A model generated the notes under the pieces. The model made no database searches. It saw only the letters and a list, made by a program, of their open reading frames with translations, and was not told the origin of the DNA. A stretch of 64,000 nucleotides of DNA, taken from contig NZ_JACHJN010000003.1 in assembly GCF_014203665.1 (NCBI RefSeq), positions 496,001 to 560,000 of the forward strand, read 5' to 3'. The translations under genes were made by a program, and so were the position numbers. The stretch comes from Saccharothrix tamanrassetensis. GTDB taxonomy: Bacteria; Actinomycetota; Actinomycetes; Mycobacteriales; Pseudonocardiaceae. Positions 48,203-58,100 of the stretch are shown here, one piece after another (positions within the stretch are counted from its first letter, which is position 1; every line of letters starts with the position of its first letter).

Positions 48203-49378
48203 GTGGTGGCCGTGGTGACGACTTTCCTCGCGACGATCCCCAGCCCGGACCAAGGCGTCTGGCAGTTGGGGCCGGTCCCGATCCGCGCCTACGCGCTGTG
48301 CATCATCGCCGGCATCATCGTGGCGATCTGGTGGGGCGAGCGGCGCTGGGTGGCGCGCGGTGGGCTGAAGGGCGAGGTCACCGACATCGCGGTGTTCGCG
48401 GTGCCGTTCGGGCTGGTCGGCGGCCGGCTGTACCACGTGGCGACCGACCACCAGAAGTACTTCGGCGAGGGCAAGAACCCGTGGGAGGCCTTCGCCATCT
48501 GGAACGGCGGCCTGGGCATCTGGGGCGCCATCGCGCTGGGCGGCGTCGGGGCGTGGATCGCGTGCCGGCGGCGGGGCATCCCGCTGCCCGCGATGGCGGA
48601 CGCGCTGGCGCCGGGCATCGTCGTAGCGCAGGCCATCGGCCGCCTCGGCAACTACTTCAACCAGGAGCTGTACGGCGGTCCGACCACGCTGCCGTGGGGC
48701 CTGGAGATCTACGACCGGGTCGACCCGGCGACCGGGCTGAAGGACGAGCTGAACGGCGTGGCGCTGGACCACACGCCGATCGACATCGTGCACCCGACCT
48801 TCCTGTACGAGCTGCTGTGGAACCTGGGCGTGGCGCTGCTGATCGTGTGGGCCGACCGCCGCTTCCGGCTGGGCCACGGGCGGGTGTTCGCGCTGTACGT
48901 CGCGGGCTACACGGCAGGCCGGTTCTGGATCGAGATCATGCGGACCGACCCGGCCAACCAGGTGTTCGGCCTGCGGATCAACGTGATCACGTCCGTGGTC
49001 GTGTTCCTCGGCGCGGTGGTGTACCTCGCGCTGACCGCGAAGAAGGGCGACCGCGAGGTCATCGTGCGCGGTGACGCGGAGGCCTCGGAGACCGGGGACG
49101 GTGCCACGCCCGCGGGTGGTGCCGCATCCGCGGGTGGTGCCACGCCTGCGGCGCGGGACTCCGGATCGGCGGACACCACCGGCGATGGCACAGCGGACGA
49201 CCGTGCCGCCGGCGACCGCACCTCCGGCGAACGCGCTGTCGGCGACCGCACCACCGGTGACCGCGCTGTCGGCGAGCGCACCACCGGTGACGGCAGCAGC
49301 GGCAAACCGGACGAGGTAGACGTGAAAGCCGAGTCGCGCACGGTCCCGGACACCAAGCCCGGCGACAAGCCGGACTAG
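48203..49378 (+). CDS. lgt: Prolipoprotein diacylglyceryl transferase
   Basis: A 391-residue inner-membrane enzyme that attaches diacylglycerol to the lipobox cysteine. Seven or so spans lie in the first 285 residues. The Lgt signature [20 protein letters not shown] and the [11 protein letters not shown] and GRFWIEIMR motifs are clear. A ~105-residue charged tail made of [18 protein letters not shown]-type repeats follows, encoded by 24-bp tandem repeats; tails of this sort occur in actinobacterial Lgt. Start may be any of the in-frame GTGs at 48203, 48206, 48212 or 48215. It would modify the lipoproteins at 22.7 and 53.2 kb. Confidence 0.95.
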   Translation: MVAVVTTFLATIPSPDQGVWQLGPVPIRAYALCIIAGIIVAIWWGERRWVARGGLKGEVTDIAVFAVPFGLVGGRLYHVATDHQKYFGEGKNPWEAFAIWNGGLGIWGAIALGGVGAWIACRRRGIPLPAMADALAPGIVVAQAIGRLGNYFNQELYGGPTTLPWGLEIYDRVDPATGLKDELNGVALDHTPIDIVHPTFLYELLWNLGVALLIVWADRRFRLGHGRVFALYVAGYTAGRFWIEIMRTDPANQVFGLRINVITSVVVFLGAVVYLALTAKKGDREVIVRGDAEASETGDGATPAGGAASAGGATPAARDSGSADTTGDGTADDRAAGDRTSGERAVGDRTTGDRAVGERTTGDGSSGKPDEVDVKAESRTVPDTKPGDKPD

Positions 49379-49386
49379 CAGGCACG

Positions 49387-50055
49387 ATGCGCATCCTCGT
49401 CGTCGAAGACGACGACCGGGTGGCGCGTGGTCTGCTGACCGCTCTCCGGCACGCGGGCTACGAGGTGCACCGGGTGGCGACGGCCGCCGCCGCGCTGACC
49501 GCGCCTCCCGCCGACGTCGTGCTGCTCGACCTGGGCCTGCCCGACAGGGACGGCTTGGACGTGCTGCGCGAACTGAGGCACCGGCCGGGCACGGCGGTCA
49601 TCACGGTGACCGCCCGCGGCGAGGAGCGCGAACGCGTGCTGGGCCTGCGCGCGGGCGCCGACGACTACGTGGTCAAACCCTTCGGCACGGCGGAACTGCT
49701 GGCCCGCATCGAAGCGGTCCTCCGCCGGACCCGCGCGGCCCGAGCCGTCGAGGACCACTCCCACCAGGTGACCCTCGGCCCGCTCACCCTGGACTCCGCG
49801 ACCCGTGAGGCCACCGTCGACGGCAGGCCGATCCCGTTGACCCGCAAGGAGTTCGACCTTCTCGCGCTGCTCGTGACGAGAGCCGGGACGGTGGTCAGCC
49901 GGGACCTGATCGTGGACCAGGTGTGGCAGGCGCACTGGGAAGCGCCGTCACGCACGCTCGACACCCACATCGCGGCGCTGCGCGGGAAGCTCGGCGACGC
50001 CGTGAAGATCGAGACGATTCGCGGGGTGGGCTACCGGGCGGCAGCCCACCCCTGA
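49387..50055 (+). CDS. OmpR-family response regulator (TctD-like)
   Basis: A 222-residue regulator. Receiver domain with E7/D8/D9, phospho-acceptor D48 in VVLLDLGLP and VVKPF near 96; winged-helix domain from about 125 to 220 (LTRKEFDLLALLVTRAGTVVSRDLIVDQVW, TLDTHIAALRGKLG, IRGVGYRA). It starts 8 bp after lgt. Its probable partner kinase lies 0.8 kb downstream, separated by a reverse-strand gene. Confidence 0.93.
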   Translation: MRILVVEDDDRVARGLLTALRHAGYEVHRVATAAAALTAPPADVVLLDLGLPDRDGLDVLRELRHRPGTAVITVTARGEERERVLGLRAGADDYVVKPFGTAELLARIEAVLRRTRAARAVEDHSHQVTLGPLTLDSATREATVDGRPIPLTRKEFDLLALLVTRAGTVVSRDLIVDQVWQAHWEAPSRTLDTHIAALRGKLGDAVKIETIRGVGYRAAAHP

Positions 50056-50090
50056 ACAGTCGCTGGGACGGCGTCACCGCCGAGGCGGCG

Positions 50091-50621
50091 TCACCACTGG
50101 TGGGCGACATCCACGACCACGCGGCCGGGCAGCGTGAACACGCGGAACGGCAGCTGTGCCCGAACCCCGAGCCCGACCGTGGTCTGCCCTTCGAACGACC
50201 CGGCCCAGGCGACCTGCCGGAACGTCGAGTACCCGGCCACGTCCACCAACTCGGCCCGGTTGGGGTACGTGTAGGTGGGGTTGCCGTTGTCGTCGTAAGC
50301 CGGCGAGTAGACGACGACCTGCAACTTCGCCCCACCCCGCAACGGCACCAGCCGCCCGGACCCGTCCTCGTAGACGTTGTCGACGTACTGGACGACGTAC
50401 CCGTCGTTCGTGCCCCGGAAGTCGAACACCAACCGGTCGTAGCAGTCCTGCCGACCGGCCCTGATGTCGGTGAGGTTCCCGGCGACCGAAGGCGGAGCGC
50501 TCTTCGGCAACGAGCCCCACTCGATCCCGCAGGCCCCGGGCGCAGCCGACGCCGAGGGCACCACCACGACCACCAAGGCCGAAACCAAGGCGAAAACCAT
50601 TAACGCGATTCGACGAACCAT
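50091..50621 (-). CDS. Secreted AMIN-like-domain protein
   Basis: A 176-residue exported protein with a signal peptide (about 1-27, VRRIALMVFALVSALVVVV then ASA) and one beta-sandwich resembling the AMIN-like domain of actinobacterial exoproteins (YDRLVFDFRGTNDGYVVQYVDNV, LPFRVFTLPGRVVVDVAH). Cysteines CGIEW and DCYD may form a disulphide. ATG at 50621 is preferred over 50630 because GGGGG then lies 9 bases upstream. It sits between the response regulator and kinase genes on the other strand. Confidence 0.78.
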   Translation of the reverse strand: MVRRIALMVFALVSALVVVVVPSASAAPGACGIEWGSLPKSAPPSVAGNLTDIRAGRQDCYDRLVFDFRGTNDGYVVQYVDNVYEDGSGRLVPLRGGAKLQVVVYSPAYDDNGNPTYTYPNRAELVDVAGYSTFRQVAWAGSFEGQTTVGLGVRAQLPFRVFTLPGRVVVDVAHQW

Positions 50622-50872
50622 CAACACCATCCCCCTTCACGGCCGGGAATCCCCGGCACCCCACATGACGCCGCTCACACCCCCGAGGTTGCGCCGACCG
50701 AGGCCACCACCGACCGAACCGCCCGGCAACCACCCGGCCGGCCCATCGCACAGCCCCCTTCAGCCGAAGCGCCTTGCGGTCAGACCCCTACGGCCAGAGC
50801 ACCTCTCCGCCCACAACGACCGGGCCGCCGCGGATGAGGCAGGATGGCCGGCCGAACCCCCGACGAGGTCTG

Positions 50873-52243
50873 ATGCTGCGCCGACTGCTTGTCCTCATCG
50901 TGCCGCTCCTGGTGGCACTGGTCGCCGCCCTGGGCGTGCCGCTGGCCTTCGCCGTGGTCCAGGGCGAGAGCCAGGAGACCTACCTCGACCGCCTCGGCGA
51001 CGCCAGTCGCTTCGCCTCCCTCGCCGAGAACGCCCTCGCCTCCGGCCGCCGCACCGCCCTGCGCGAAGAACTCGACCGCTACGACCAGCTCTACGGCATC
51101 CCCGTCGCCCTCGTCAGCACCGACCGCACAGTCATCGAAAGCTCCCGCCGACCCTTCGCCCTGACCGACCCGGACGTGCAGACCGGCCTGGACGCGGCGT
51201 TCAGCGGCTACCGGGGCGAAGCCGACGAGTCGATCTGGCCGTGGGAGGACGTGAACCTGGTCGTAGTGGAACCGGTGGGCCGCGACAGCGAGGTGGTGGC
51301 CGCCGTCGTCACGGTCTCGCCCACCGACGGCCTCCGTCACGCCATCCTGCGCCAGTGGGGCGTTCTGGCGCTGCTGGGCCTCATCCCCGTGCTCGGTGTG
51401 GTGGCGGTGGCCTGGCCGATGTCGCGGTGGGTCCTCAGGCCGGTCCGGAGGCTGGACGAGGCCACCGCCGCCGTGGCCGGCGGCGAGCTCGACGCCCGTG
51501 CCGACGAGGTGGGCGGTCCGCCCGAACTGCGCAGGCTCGCCGCCTCGTTCAACGCCATGGTCGACGTGGTCGGCCGCGCCCTCCGCCGCCAACGCGCCTT
51601 CGTCTCCGACGCCTCCCACCAGCTGCGCAACCCCCTGGCCAGCCTGAGGCTCGCCGTCGACAACCTCGCACCCCACGTCACCGACGACGCCGGACGGGAG
51701 GCGCACAGCATCGCGGTCGACGAAGCCGAGGAGATGGGGCGGGTGCTGGACACCCTGCTGGCCGCGACGCGGCTGGACAGCGCGTCCGCCGCCGAACCCG
51801 TGGACGTCGACTCGCTGCTCGCCACCCACGTCCCCGGCTGGCGCGCGTTGGCCGGGGACGTCGAACTCGACGTGGACGTGCCCGAAGGCCTCCGCGTCCT
51901 GGAACCCCCCGGCGGACTGGGCAGCGTGCTGGACGAACTGGTCGGCAACGCCATCCGGCTGTCCGGGGCCACTCGGATCGAGGTCTGGGGCTCCCCGAAC
52001 GGCGACAGGGTGGAACTGCACGTCACCGACGACGGCGAAGGGCTGGCCCCGGAGGAGCGCAGGCTGGCGTTGCGGCGGTTCTGGCGCGCGCCCCGCCACC
52101 AGAACGTCGCGGGCACCGGAATGGGGCTGTCGATCTGCGCCGAGTTGACCGCCGGCGCGGGCGGTGAACTCCGGTTGTCGCCCGTCGAGCCGCATGGGCT
52201 GGACGCGGTCGTCACGCTGAAGGCGGGTTGGTTCGACGCCTGA
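50873..52243 (+). CDS. Sensor histidine kinase (TctE/EnvZ class)
   Basis: A 456-residue membrane kinase. Spans at about 6-28 and 163-182 enclose a periplasmic-type sensor domain (30-160). HAMP follows (MSRWVLRPVRRLDEATAAVAGGEL), then the H box SDASHQLRNPLASLRLAVDNL with H249, N box LDELVGNAIRLS, and G boxes DDGEGLAPEE and GTGMGLSICAEL. It is likely to phosphorylate the OmpR-type regulator at 49387. Nearness to a TAXI lipoprotein and a dicarboxylate symporter suggests organic-acid sensing. The 250 bp upstream shows no gene. Confidence 0.92.
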   Translation: MLRRLLVLIVPLLVALVAALGVPLAFAVVQGESQETYLDRLGDASRFASLAENALASGRRTALREELDRYDQLYGIPVALVSTDRTVIESSRRPFALTDPDVQTGLDAAFSGYRGEADESIWPWEDVNLVVVEPVGRDSEVVAAVVTVSPTDGLRHAILRQWGVLALLGLIPVLGVVAVAWPMSRWVLRPVRRLDEATAAVAGGELDARADEVGGPPELRRLAASFNAMVDVVGRALRRQRAFVSDASHQLRNPLASLRLAVDNLAPHVTDDAGREAHSIAVDEAEEMGRVLDTLLAATRLDSASAAEPVDVDSLLATHVPGWRALAGDVELDVDVPEGLRVLEPPGGLGSVLDELVGNAIRLSGATRIEVWGSPNGDRVELHVTDDGEGLAPEERRLALRRFWRAPRHQNVAGTGMGLSICAELTAGAGGELRLSPVEPHGLDAVVTLKAGWFDA

Positions 52244-52301
52244 ACTCCCGCGAGAGCGGACGACGTGGCTCAGCGCACGGCGGCTCAGCGCACGGCGGAC
52301 G

Positions 52302-53231
52302 TCACCGCTTCACCGAACGGAACCAGCGCTCGGCGCCGCGGTGCAGCGGCACCCGGCCGGTCGCGATGCCGGTGCGGACGTTGATCCGGCCGGCCTCCGG
52401 GTGGCCGGCGGCGATCCGGGCCGACTCGGTGAACACGGTCCGGGTCACGACCTCGACCACGGACGCGTCCAGCGAACTGGCGGCCAGCAGCAGGTTGGGC
52501 ACGGCGAACGTCCGGCACGGTCCCAGCGCCCCGTACGTCGTCGCCGGGATCGTCACCGGCACGTAAGGGCCGCCGTAGGACTCGGCCAGGCGCTCGGCCT
52601 CGTCCGGCAGGTCCAGCAGGCGGATCGGGAAGCCGCCCAGCAGGCCGGTGATCGCCGGCGTCGGAATCCCGGTCAACGCCACCAGGGCGTCGATGGCCCC
52701 CGCCGCCAACTGCCGCGCGGCCTCGGCGTGCACCATCCTCCTCGCGTCCACCCGTATCCCCAGCAGGTCGAGCAGCCGGGTGGCGGTGAACTCGGTCCCG
52801 GACTCGTGGGGGCCGAACGAGACCCTGGCGCCGGCCAGGTCCGCCAGCCGGTGCACCGGTGCGCCCTCCGGCACCACGACCTGGAGGAAGCTGTCGTACA
52901 GCCGCCCGACCGCGCTGATCCCGCCCGGGTCGTCCGCACTCAGCTGCGCCCCGTACAGCGGATCCAAAGAGGACAGTCCTAAATGGACCTCTCCCTCGGT
53001 CAGCAGCCGGACGTTCTCCACCGACGCCCCGGTGATCCGCGCGACCACCCGGGTGTCGGGCAGCTGGTCGGCCAACGCACCCGCGAGCGCCCTGCCGATC
53101 TCCTGGAACACCGCCCCGTCCGGCCCCGTGGCCAGGACCAGCTCCTCGGGCGCGATCGGGCGCGCGGACGTGCACGCGGGCACGCCCGCCACCGCGGCGG
53201 CGAGGAGCAGCGAGCGCCGGGACACCTGCAC
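52302..53231 (-). CDS. TAXI-family solute-binding lipoprotein
   Basis: A 309-residue exported binding protein. The N-terminus has a twin-arginine-type signal (VSRRSLLLAAAVAG) and lipobox ending at C20. The TAXI features are LATGPDGAVFQEIGRALAGAL, GASVENVRLLTEGEVHLGL and FGPHESGTEFTATRLLDLLGI. No TRAP membrane subunit is nearby. In actinobacteria lone TAXI proteins often sit beside two-component sensors and may present ligand to the kinase. Convergent with the kinase gene, divergent from the symporter. Confidence 0.9.
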   Translation of the reverse strand: MQVSRRSLLLAAAVAGVPACTSARPIAPEELVLATGPDGAVFQEIGRALAGALADQLPDTRVVARITGASVENVRLLTEGEVHLGLSSLDPLYGAQLSADDPGGISAVGRLYDSFLQVVVPEGAPVHRLADLAGARVSFGPHESGTEFTATRLLDLLGIRVDARRMVHAEAARQLAAGAIDALVALTGIPTPAITGLLGGFPIRLLDLPDEAERLAESYGGPYVPVTIPATTYGALGPCRTFAVPNLLLAASSLDASVVEVVTRTVFTESARIAAGHPEAGRINVRTGIATGRVPLHRGAERWFRSVKR

Positions 53232-53375
53232 GCCCGCAGACTAGTCCCGTCGGACGAGTGGACGACGAGTTACGTCAGAGGCATCTGAAGTTTCCGGCGG
53301 CCGTCTTGTCGCAGGTGGGGGCTGTGCCCAGGATCACTGACCAACCCCCGCCGCACCGGTCCCCCTGGAGGAGAC

Positions 53376-54743
53376 GTGGCCACCACGCCGACACGTCAGC
53401 GCAAACCGATCTACCGGCACCTGTACTTCTGGGTGCTGGTGTCGATCGTGCTGGGCGTGATCGTCGGTTACGCGTTCCCCGTCCAGGCCTCGGGGATGAA
53501 GTGGCTGGCGGACTTCTTCGTCGCGCTGGTCAAGGTGGTCATCGCGCCCACCATCTTCTGCACCGTCGTGGTCGGCATCGCGGGTCTGGGCAACCTCGCC
53601 AAGGCGGGCGGCCTGGCGTTGCGGACCATCCTGTACTTCACCGCCATGACGACGGTCGCCCTGGTGATCGGTCTGGTCGTGGTGAACCTCGTGCAGCCCG
53701 GCCACCACGGGCCGTCGATCCCGATCAACGACGAAGCCGCCTCGAAGACGCTGGCCGACGCGAAGACCGCCGAGACCGGCGTCACCGGGTTCATCCTCAG
53801 CCTGGTGCCGAAGTCGTTCGTCGGCGCGTTCACCGACGGCCAGTTGATCCAGGTGCTGCTGGTGGCGATCCTGGTGGCGGTCGCGGTGGCCGGGATGGGC
53901 AAGCACGGCGAGAAGGTGGTCTCCGCGCTGGACACCGTCGCCAAGGTCATGTTCGGCGTGATCAAGATCGTCATGTACGCCGCGCCGATCGGCGCGTTCG
54001 GCGGGATCGCCTACACCATCGGCAAGTTCGGCGGCACGATCCTGGGCAAGCTGGCGTGGCTGATGGGGTCGTTCTACGCGACCTGCCTGCTGTTCGTCCT
54101 GGTGGTGCTCGGCGGGGTGGCGCTCTACGCCGGATTCTCGATCTTCAAGTTCCTGCGGTACATCAAGGACGAGCTGCTGATCGTGCTCGGCACGTCGTCC
54201 TCGGAGTCCGTGCTGCCCCGGATGCTGGTGAAGCTGGAGGCGGCCGGCGCGGACAAGTCGGTGGTGGGCCTGACCATCCCGACCGGCTACTCGTTCAACC
54301 TGGACGGCACGTGCATCTACCTCACCATGGGCGCGATCTTCATCGCCCAGGCGACCGGCCACGACGTGGGGATCGGCACGCAGATCGGGCTGCTGCTGTT
54401 CATGCTGCTGGCGTCCAAGGGCGCGGCGGGCGTGACCGGGGCGGGGCTGGTGACGCTGGCGGCGTCGCTCACCGCGTTCGAGGCCAACAGCGCCATCCCG
54501 GCGGTGGGCATCGCGCTGATCGTGGGCATCGACCGGTTCATGTCCGAGGCGCGGGCCATCACCAACGTCATCGGCAACGGCGTCGGCACGCTGGTGGTCG
54601 CCCGCTGGCAGGGCCAGCTGGACCGGGCGCGGTTGAAGGAGGTGCTCGACCACCCGTCGGACGTGGACGTCGACGCGCTGATGGACCGGCAGCACGGGGA
54701 GGACACCGACGACCGCGAGCCGGTCGGCGCGGGCTCCCGCTAG
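53376..54743 (+). CDS. Dicarboxylate/amino acid:cation symporter (DctA/GltP family)
   Basis: A 455-residue transporter with about eight spans and two re-entrant hairpins. The conserved hairpin 1 serines (LGTSSSESVLPRML), the TGYSFNLDGTCIYLTMGAIF segment of helix 7 and the GVTGAGLVTLAAS hairpin 2 are all present, and helix 8 ends with the GIDRFMSEARAITNVIGN block that sets substrate type. The arginine in that block suits C4-dicarboxylates or glutamate/aspartate. GTG start after GGAGGAGAC. Likely controlled by the neighbouring two-component system. Confidence 0.93.
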   Translation: MATTPTRQRKPIYRHLYFWVLVSIVLGVIVGYAFPVQASGMKWLADFFVALVKVVIAPTIFCTVVVGIAGLGNLAKAGGLALRTILYFTAMTTVALVIGLVVVNLVQPGHHGPSIPINDEAASKTLADAKTAETGVTGFILSLVPKSFVGAFTDGQLIQVLLVAILVAVAVAGMGKHGEKVVSALDTVAKVMFGVIKIVMYAAPIGAFGGIAYTIGKFGGTILGKLAWLMGSFYATCLLFVLVVLGGVALYAGFSIFKFLRYIKDELLIVLGTSSSESVLPRMLVKLEAAGADKSVVGLTIPTGYSFNLDGTCIYLTMGAIFIAQATGHDVGIGTQIGLLLFMLLASKGAAGVTGAGLVTLAASLTAFEANSAIPAVGIALIVGIDRFMSEARAITNVIGNGVGTLVVARWQGQLDRARLKEVLDHPSDVDVDALMDRQHGEDTDDREPVGAGSR

Positions 54744-54769
54744 ACGCCCCCGCAGACCACCCCGCCCGC

Positions 54770-54813
54770 GAGCCCCGCAGCCGCACCACCGCGCCGGTGG
54801 AGCTGCGGGGCTC
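54770..54813 (+). terminator. Terminator after the symporter gene
   Basis: GAGCCCCGCAG (54770-54780) pairs perfectly with CTGCGGGGCTC (54803-54813), with an inner CCACCG/CGGTGG stem, 27 bp after the stop. Downstream (about 54825-54865) CGCGCCCAC is repeated four to five times. The rest of 54866-55177 has no gene and should contain the gltB promoter, which I could not assign. Confidence 0.8.
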
Positions 54814-55177
54814 GTCCACGCTGTCGCGCCCACCGCGCCCACCGCGCCCACCGCGCCCACCGCGCCGGTGGAGTGTGATTTCGCTCGACCGGGGTCACCC
54901 GTGCGGGCGTAGTCCAGCTCTCATCGGCGCGCACGGTGCCGGTCGCTCGGTTATGCTGCACAACCGCGCAACAAGGCCGGCCGCAATGTCGCTCTGCCCG
55001 CCCGAATCGTTACGCGTCAATGACCGGGATCACCTTCTCGATGGTGTCTCCTGGTTTCGCGGCTGTTAAAGTCGCGTCAACACGCGGGCCATCGTCGTCC
55101 CGTGCCCAGCAGCCGGATTCCCAGGAACTGGACACGAGGACTCGTTCTTTCATAGGACGACGAAGGAGGTCTGCGCA

Positions 55178-58100
55178 GTGATCTTCTCCGCCATCCCGTC
55201 CCCGCAGGGGCTCTACGACCCGACTGCGGAACGTGACGCCTGCGGTGTGGCGATGGTCGCCGACATCGAGGGGCGGCGGTCCCACGGCATTGTCGTCGAC
55301 GCGTTGACCGCGCTGGCGAACCTCGAACACCGCGGCGCCGCCGGGGCCGAACCGACCAGTGGGGACGGTGCGGGGATCCTGGTCCAACTGCCGGACGCCT
55401 TCCTGCGGTCGGTGGTGGACTTCGACCTGCCCGAGGCCGGCGGCTACGCGGCCGGCATCGCGTTCCTGCCGCGCGACGAGCAGGACCGGGCCAAGGCGCA
55501 AACGCTTGCGGAGCGGATCGCCGAGGAAGAGGGGCTGCGCGTCCTCGGCTGGCGGGACGTGCCGGTCGACCCGGGCCGCGCCGCCGTCGGGCCGACGGCG
55601 CAGTCGGTCATGCCGCACTTCGCGATGCTGTTCGTCCGCGCCGAGGGCGAGGGCAAGTCCGGTGTGGAGCTGGACCGGCTCACGTTCGCCCTGCGCAAGC
55701 GGGTGGAGCACGAGACGGTCGCCGCCCAGGTCGGCACCTACTTCCCGTCGCTGTCCGCGCGCACCCTGGTCTACAAGGGCATGTTGACCACCGGCCAGCT
55801 GCCCACCTTCTTCCCCGACCTGCGGGACGAGCGGCTGGCCAGCGCGATCGCCCTGGTCCACTCGCGGTTCTCCACCAACACGTTCCCGTCGTGGCCGCTG
55901 GCCCACCCGTTCCGGTACGTGGCGCACAACGGCGAGATCAACACCGTGCGCGGCAACCGGAACCGGATGCGCGCCCGGGAGGCGCTGCTCGCGTCCGACC
56001 TCATCCCCGGCGACCTGTCCCGGCTGTTCCCGATCTGCCACCCGGAGGGCTCCGACTCGGCCTCGTTCGACGAGGTGCTGGAGCTGCTGCACCTGGGCGG
56101 CCGGTCGCTGCCGCACGCGGTGCTGATGATGATCCCCGAGGCCTGGGAGAACCACGCCTCGATGGACCCCAAGCGCCGCGCGTTCTACGAGTTCCACGCG
56201 TCCCTGATGGAGCCGTGGGACGGTCCGGCGTGCGTCACGTTCACCGACGGCTCGCTGGTCGGCGCGGTGCTGGACCGCAACGGGCTGCGCCCGGCGCGCT
56301 GGTGGCAGACCGCCGACGGCCGCGTCGTGCTGGCGTCGGAGACCGGCGTGCTGGACGTCCCCCCGGACCGGGTGGTCGCCAAGGGGCGCCTCCAGCCCGG
56401 CAAGATGTTCCTGGTCGACACCGTCCAGGGCCGGCTGGTGGACGACGACGAGGTCAAGTCCGACCTGGCCGACGACCTGCCCTACGACGAGTGGCTGCAC
56501 GCGGGCCTGCTGGAGCTGGCCGACCTCGCCGACCGCGAGCACGTGGTGCAGAGCCACGAGTCGGTGGTGCGCCGCCAGCTCACGTTCGGCTACACCGAAG
56601 AGGAACTGCGGATCCTGCTCGGCCCGATGGCGGTCGGCGGCATGGAACCGCTGGGCTCCATGGGCACCGACACCCCGGTCGCCGCCCTGTCCCAGCGCTC
56701 CCGGCTGCTCTACGACTACTTCGTGCAGAACTTCGCCCAGGTCACGAACCCGCCGCTGGACGCGATCCGCGAGGAGATCGTCACCTCGGTGTCGCGGGTG
56801 ATGGGCCCGGAGCAGAACCTGCTGGAGCCCGGCCCGGTCAGCTGCCGGCACATCAAGCTGACCTACCCGGTGATCGACAACGACGAGCTGGCCAAGCTCA
56901 TCCACATCAACGACGACGGCGACCTGCCCGGCTTCGCCTGCACCGTCCTCAACGGACTGTACGAAGTGGACGGTGGCGGCGAGGCGCTCGCGGCGGCCGT
57001 CGAGCGGGTCCGCCGCGAGGCGTCCGAGGCGATCGCCGCCGGGGCGCGCATCCTGGTGCTGTCGGACCGCGACTCGGACCACCGGCTGGCCCCGATCCCG
57101 TCGCTGCTGCTGGTCTCCGCCGTGCACCACCACCTGGTGCGCACCAAGGAACGCCTGCGGGTCGCGCTGGTCGTGGAGACCGGCGACGCCCGCGAGGTGC
57201 ACCACATCGCGGCACTGCTGAGCTACGGCGCGGCGGCGGTGAACCCGTACCTGGCGTTCGAGACCATCGAAGACCTGGTCCTGCAAGGCGCGATCAGCGG
57301 CATCGAGCCCCGCAAGGCCGTCCGCAACTACGTGTCGGCGCTGGTCAAGGGCACCCTGAAGATCATGTCCAAGATGGGCATCTCGACGGTCGGCGCGTAC
57401 ACCGCGGCCCAGGTGTTCGAGGCCGTCGGCCTGTCCACGGACCTGCTGGACGAGTACTTCACCGGCACGGTGTCCAAGCTCGGCGGTGCGGGGCTCGACG
57501 TGCTGGCCGAGGAAGTCGCGCTGCGCCACCGCCGCGCGTACCCGGACAACCCGACCGACCGCGTGCACCGCAGGCTCGAAGTCGGCGGCGAGTACGCCTA
57601 CCGCCGTGAAGGCGAACTGCACCTGTTCACGCCGGAGACGGTGTTCCTGTTGCAGCACGCCACGAAGACCGGCAAGCAGGACGTCTACCGCCGGTACACC
57701 GAAGAGGTGGAGGCCCTGGCCCGCCAGGGTGGCACGCTGCGCGGCCTGTTCCGGCTGAAGACCGCCCGCGAGCCGGTGCCGATCGACGAGGTCGAACCGG
57801 TGTCGTCCATCGTGAAGCGGTTCAACACCGGTGCCATGTCCTACGGCTCGATCTCCGCCGAGGCGCACGAGACCCTCGCCATCGCGATGAACCGGCTCGG
57901 TGGCCGGTCGAACAGCGGTGAGGGCGGCGAGGACCCGGAGCGGCTCTACGACGCCGAGCGCAGGTCCGCCGTCAAGCAGGTCGCGTCCGGCCGGTTCGGC
58001 GTGACCAGCGAGTACCTGGTCAACGCCAGCGACATCCAGATCAAGATGGCGCAGGGCGCGAAGCCGGGCGAGGGCGGGCAGCTGCCCGGCTACAAGGTGT

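Noticed and set aside
54825-54865. CGCGCCCAC repeats as regulator sites for gltB
   Set aside because: They are head-to-tail 9-bp copies directly after a terminator and over 300 bp from gltB; simple slippage is enough to explain them.
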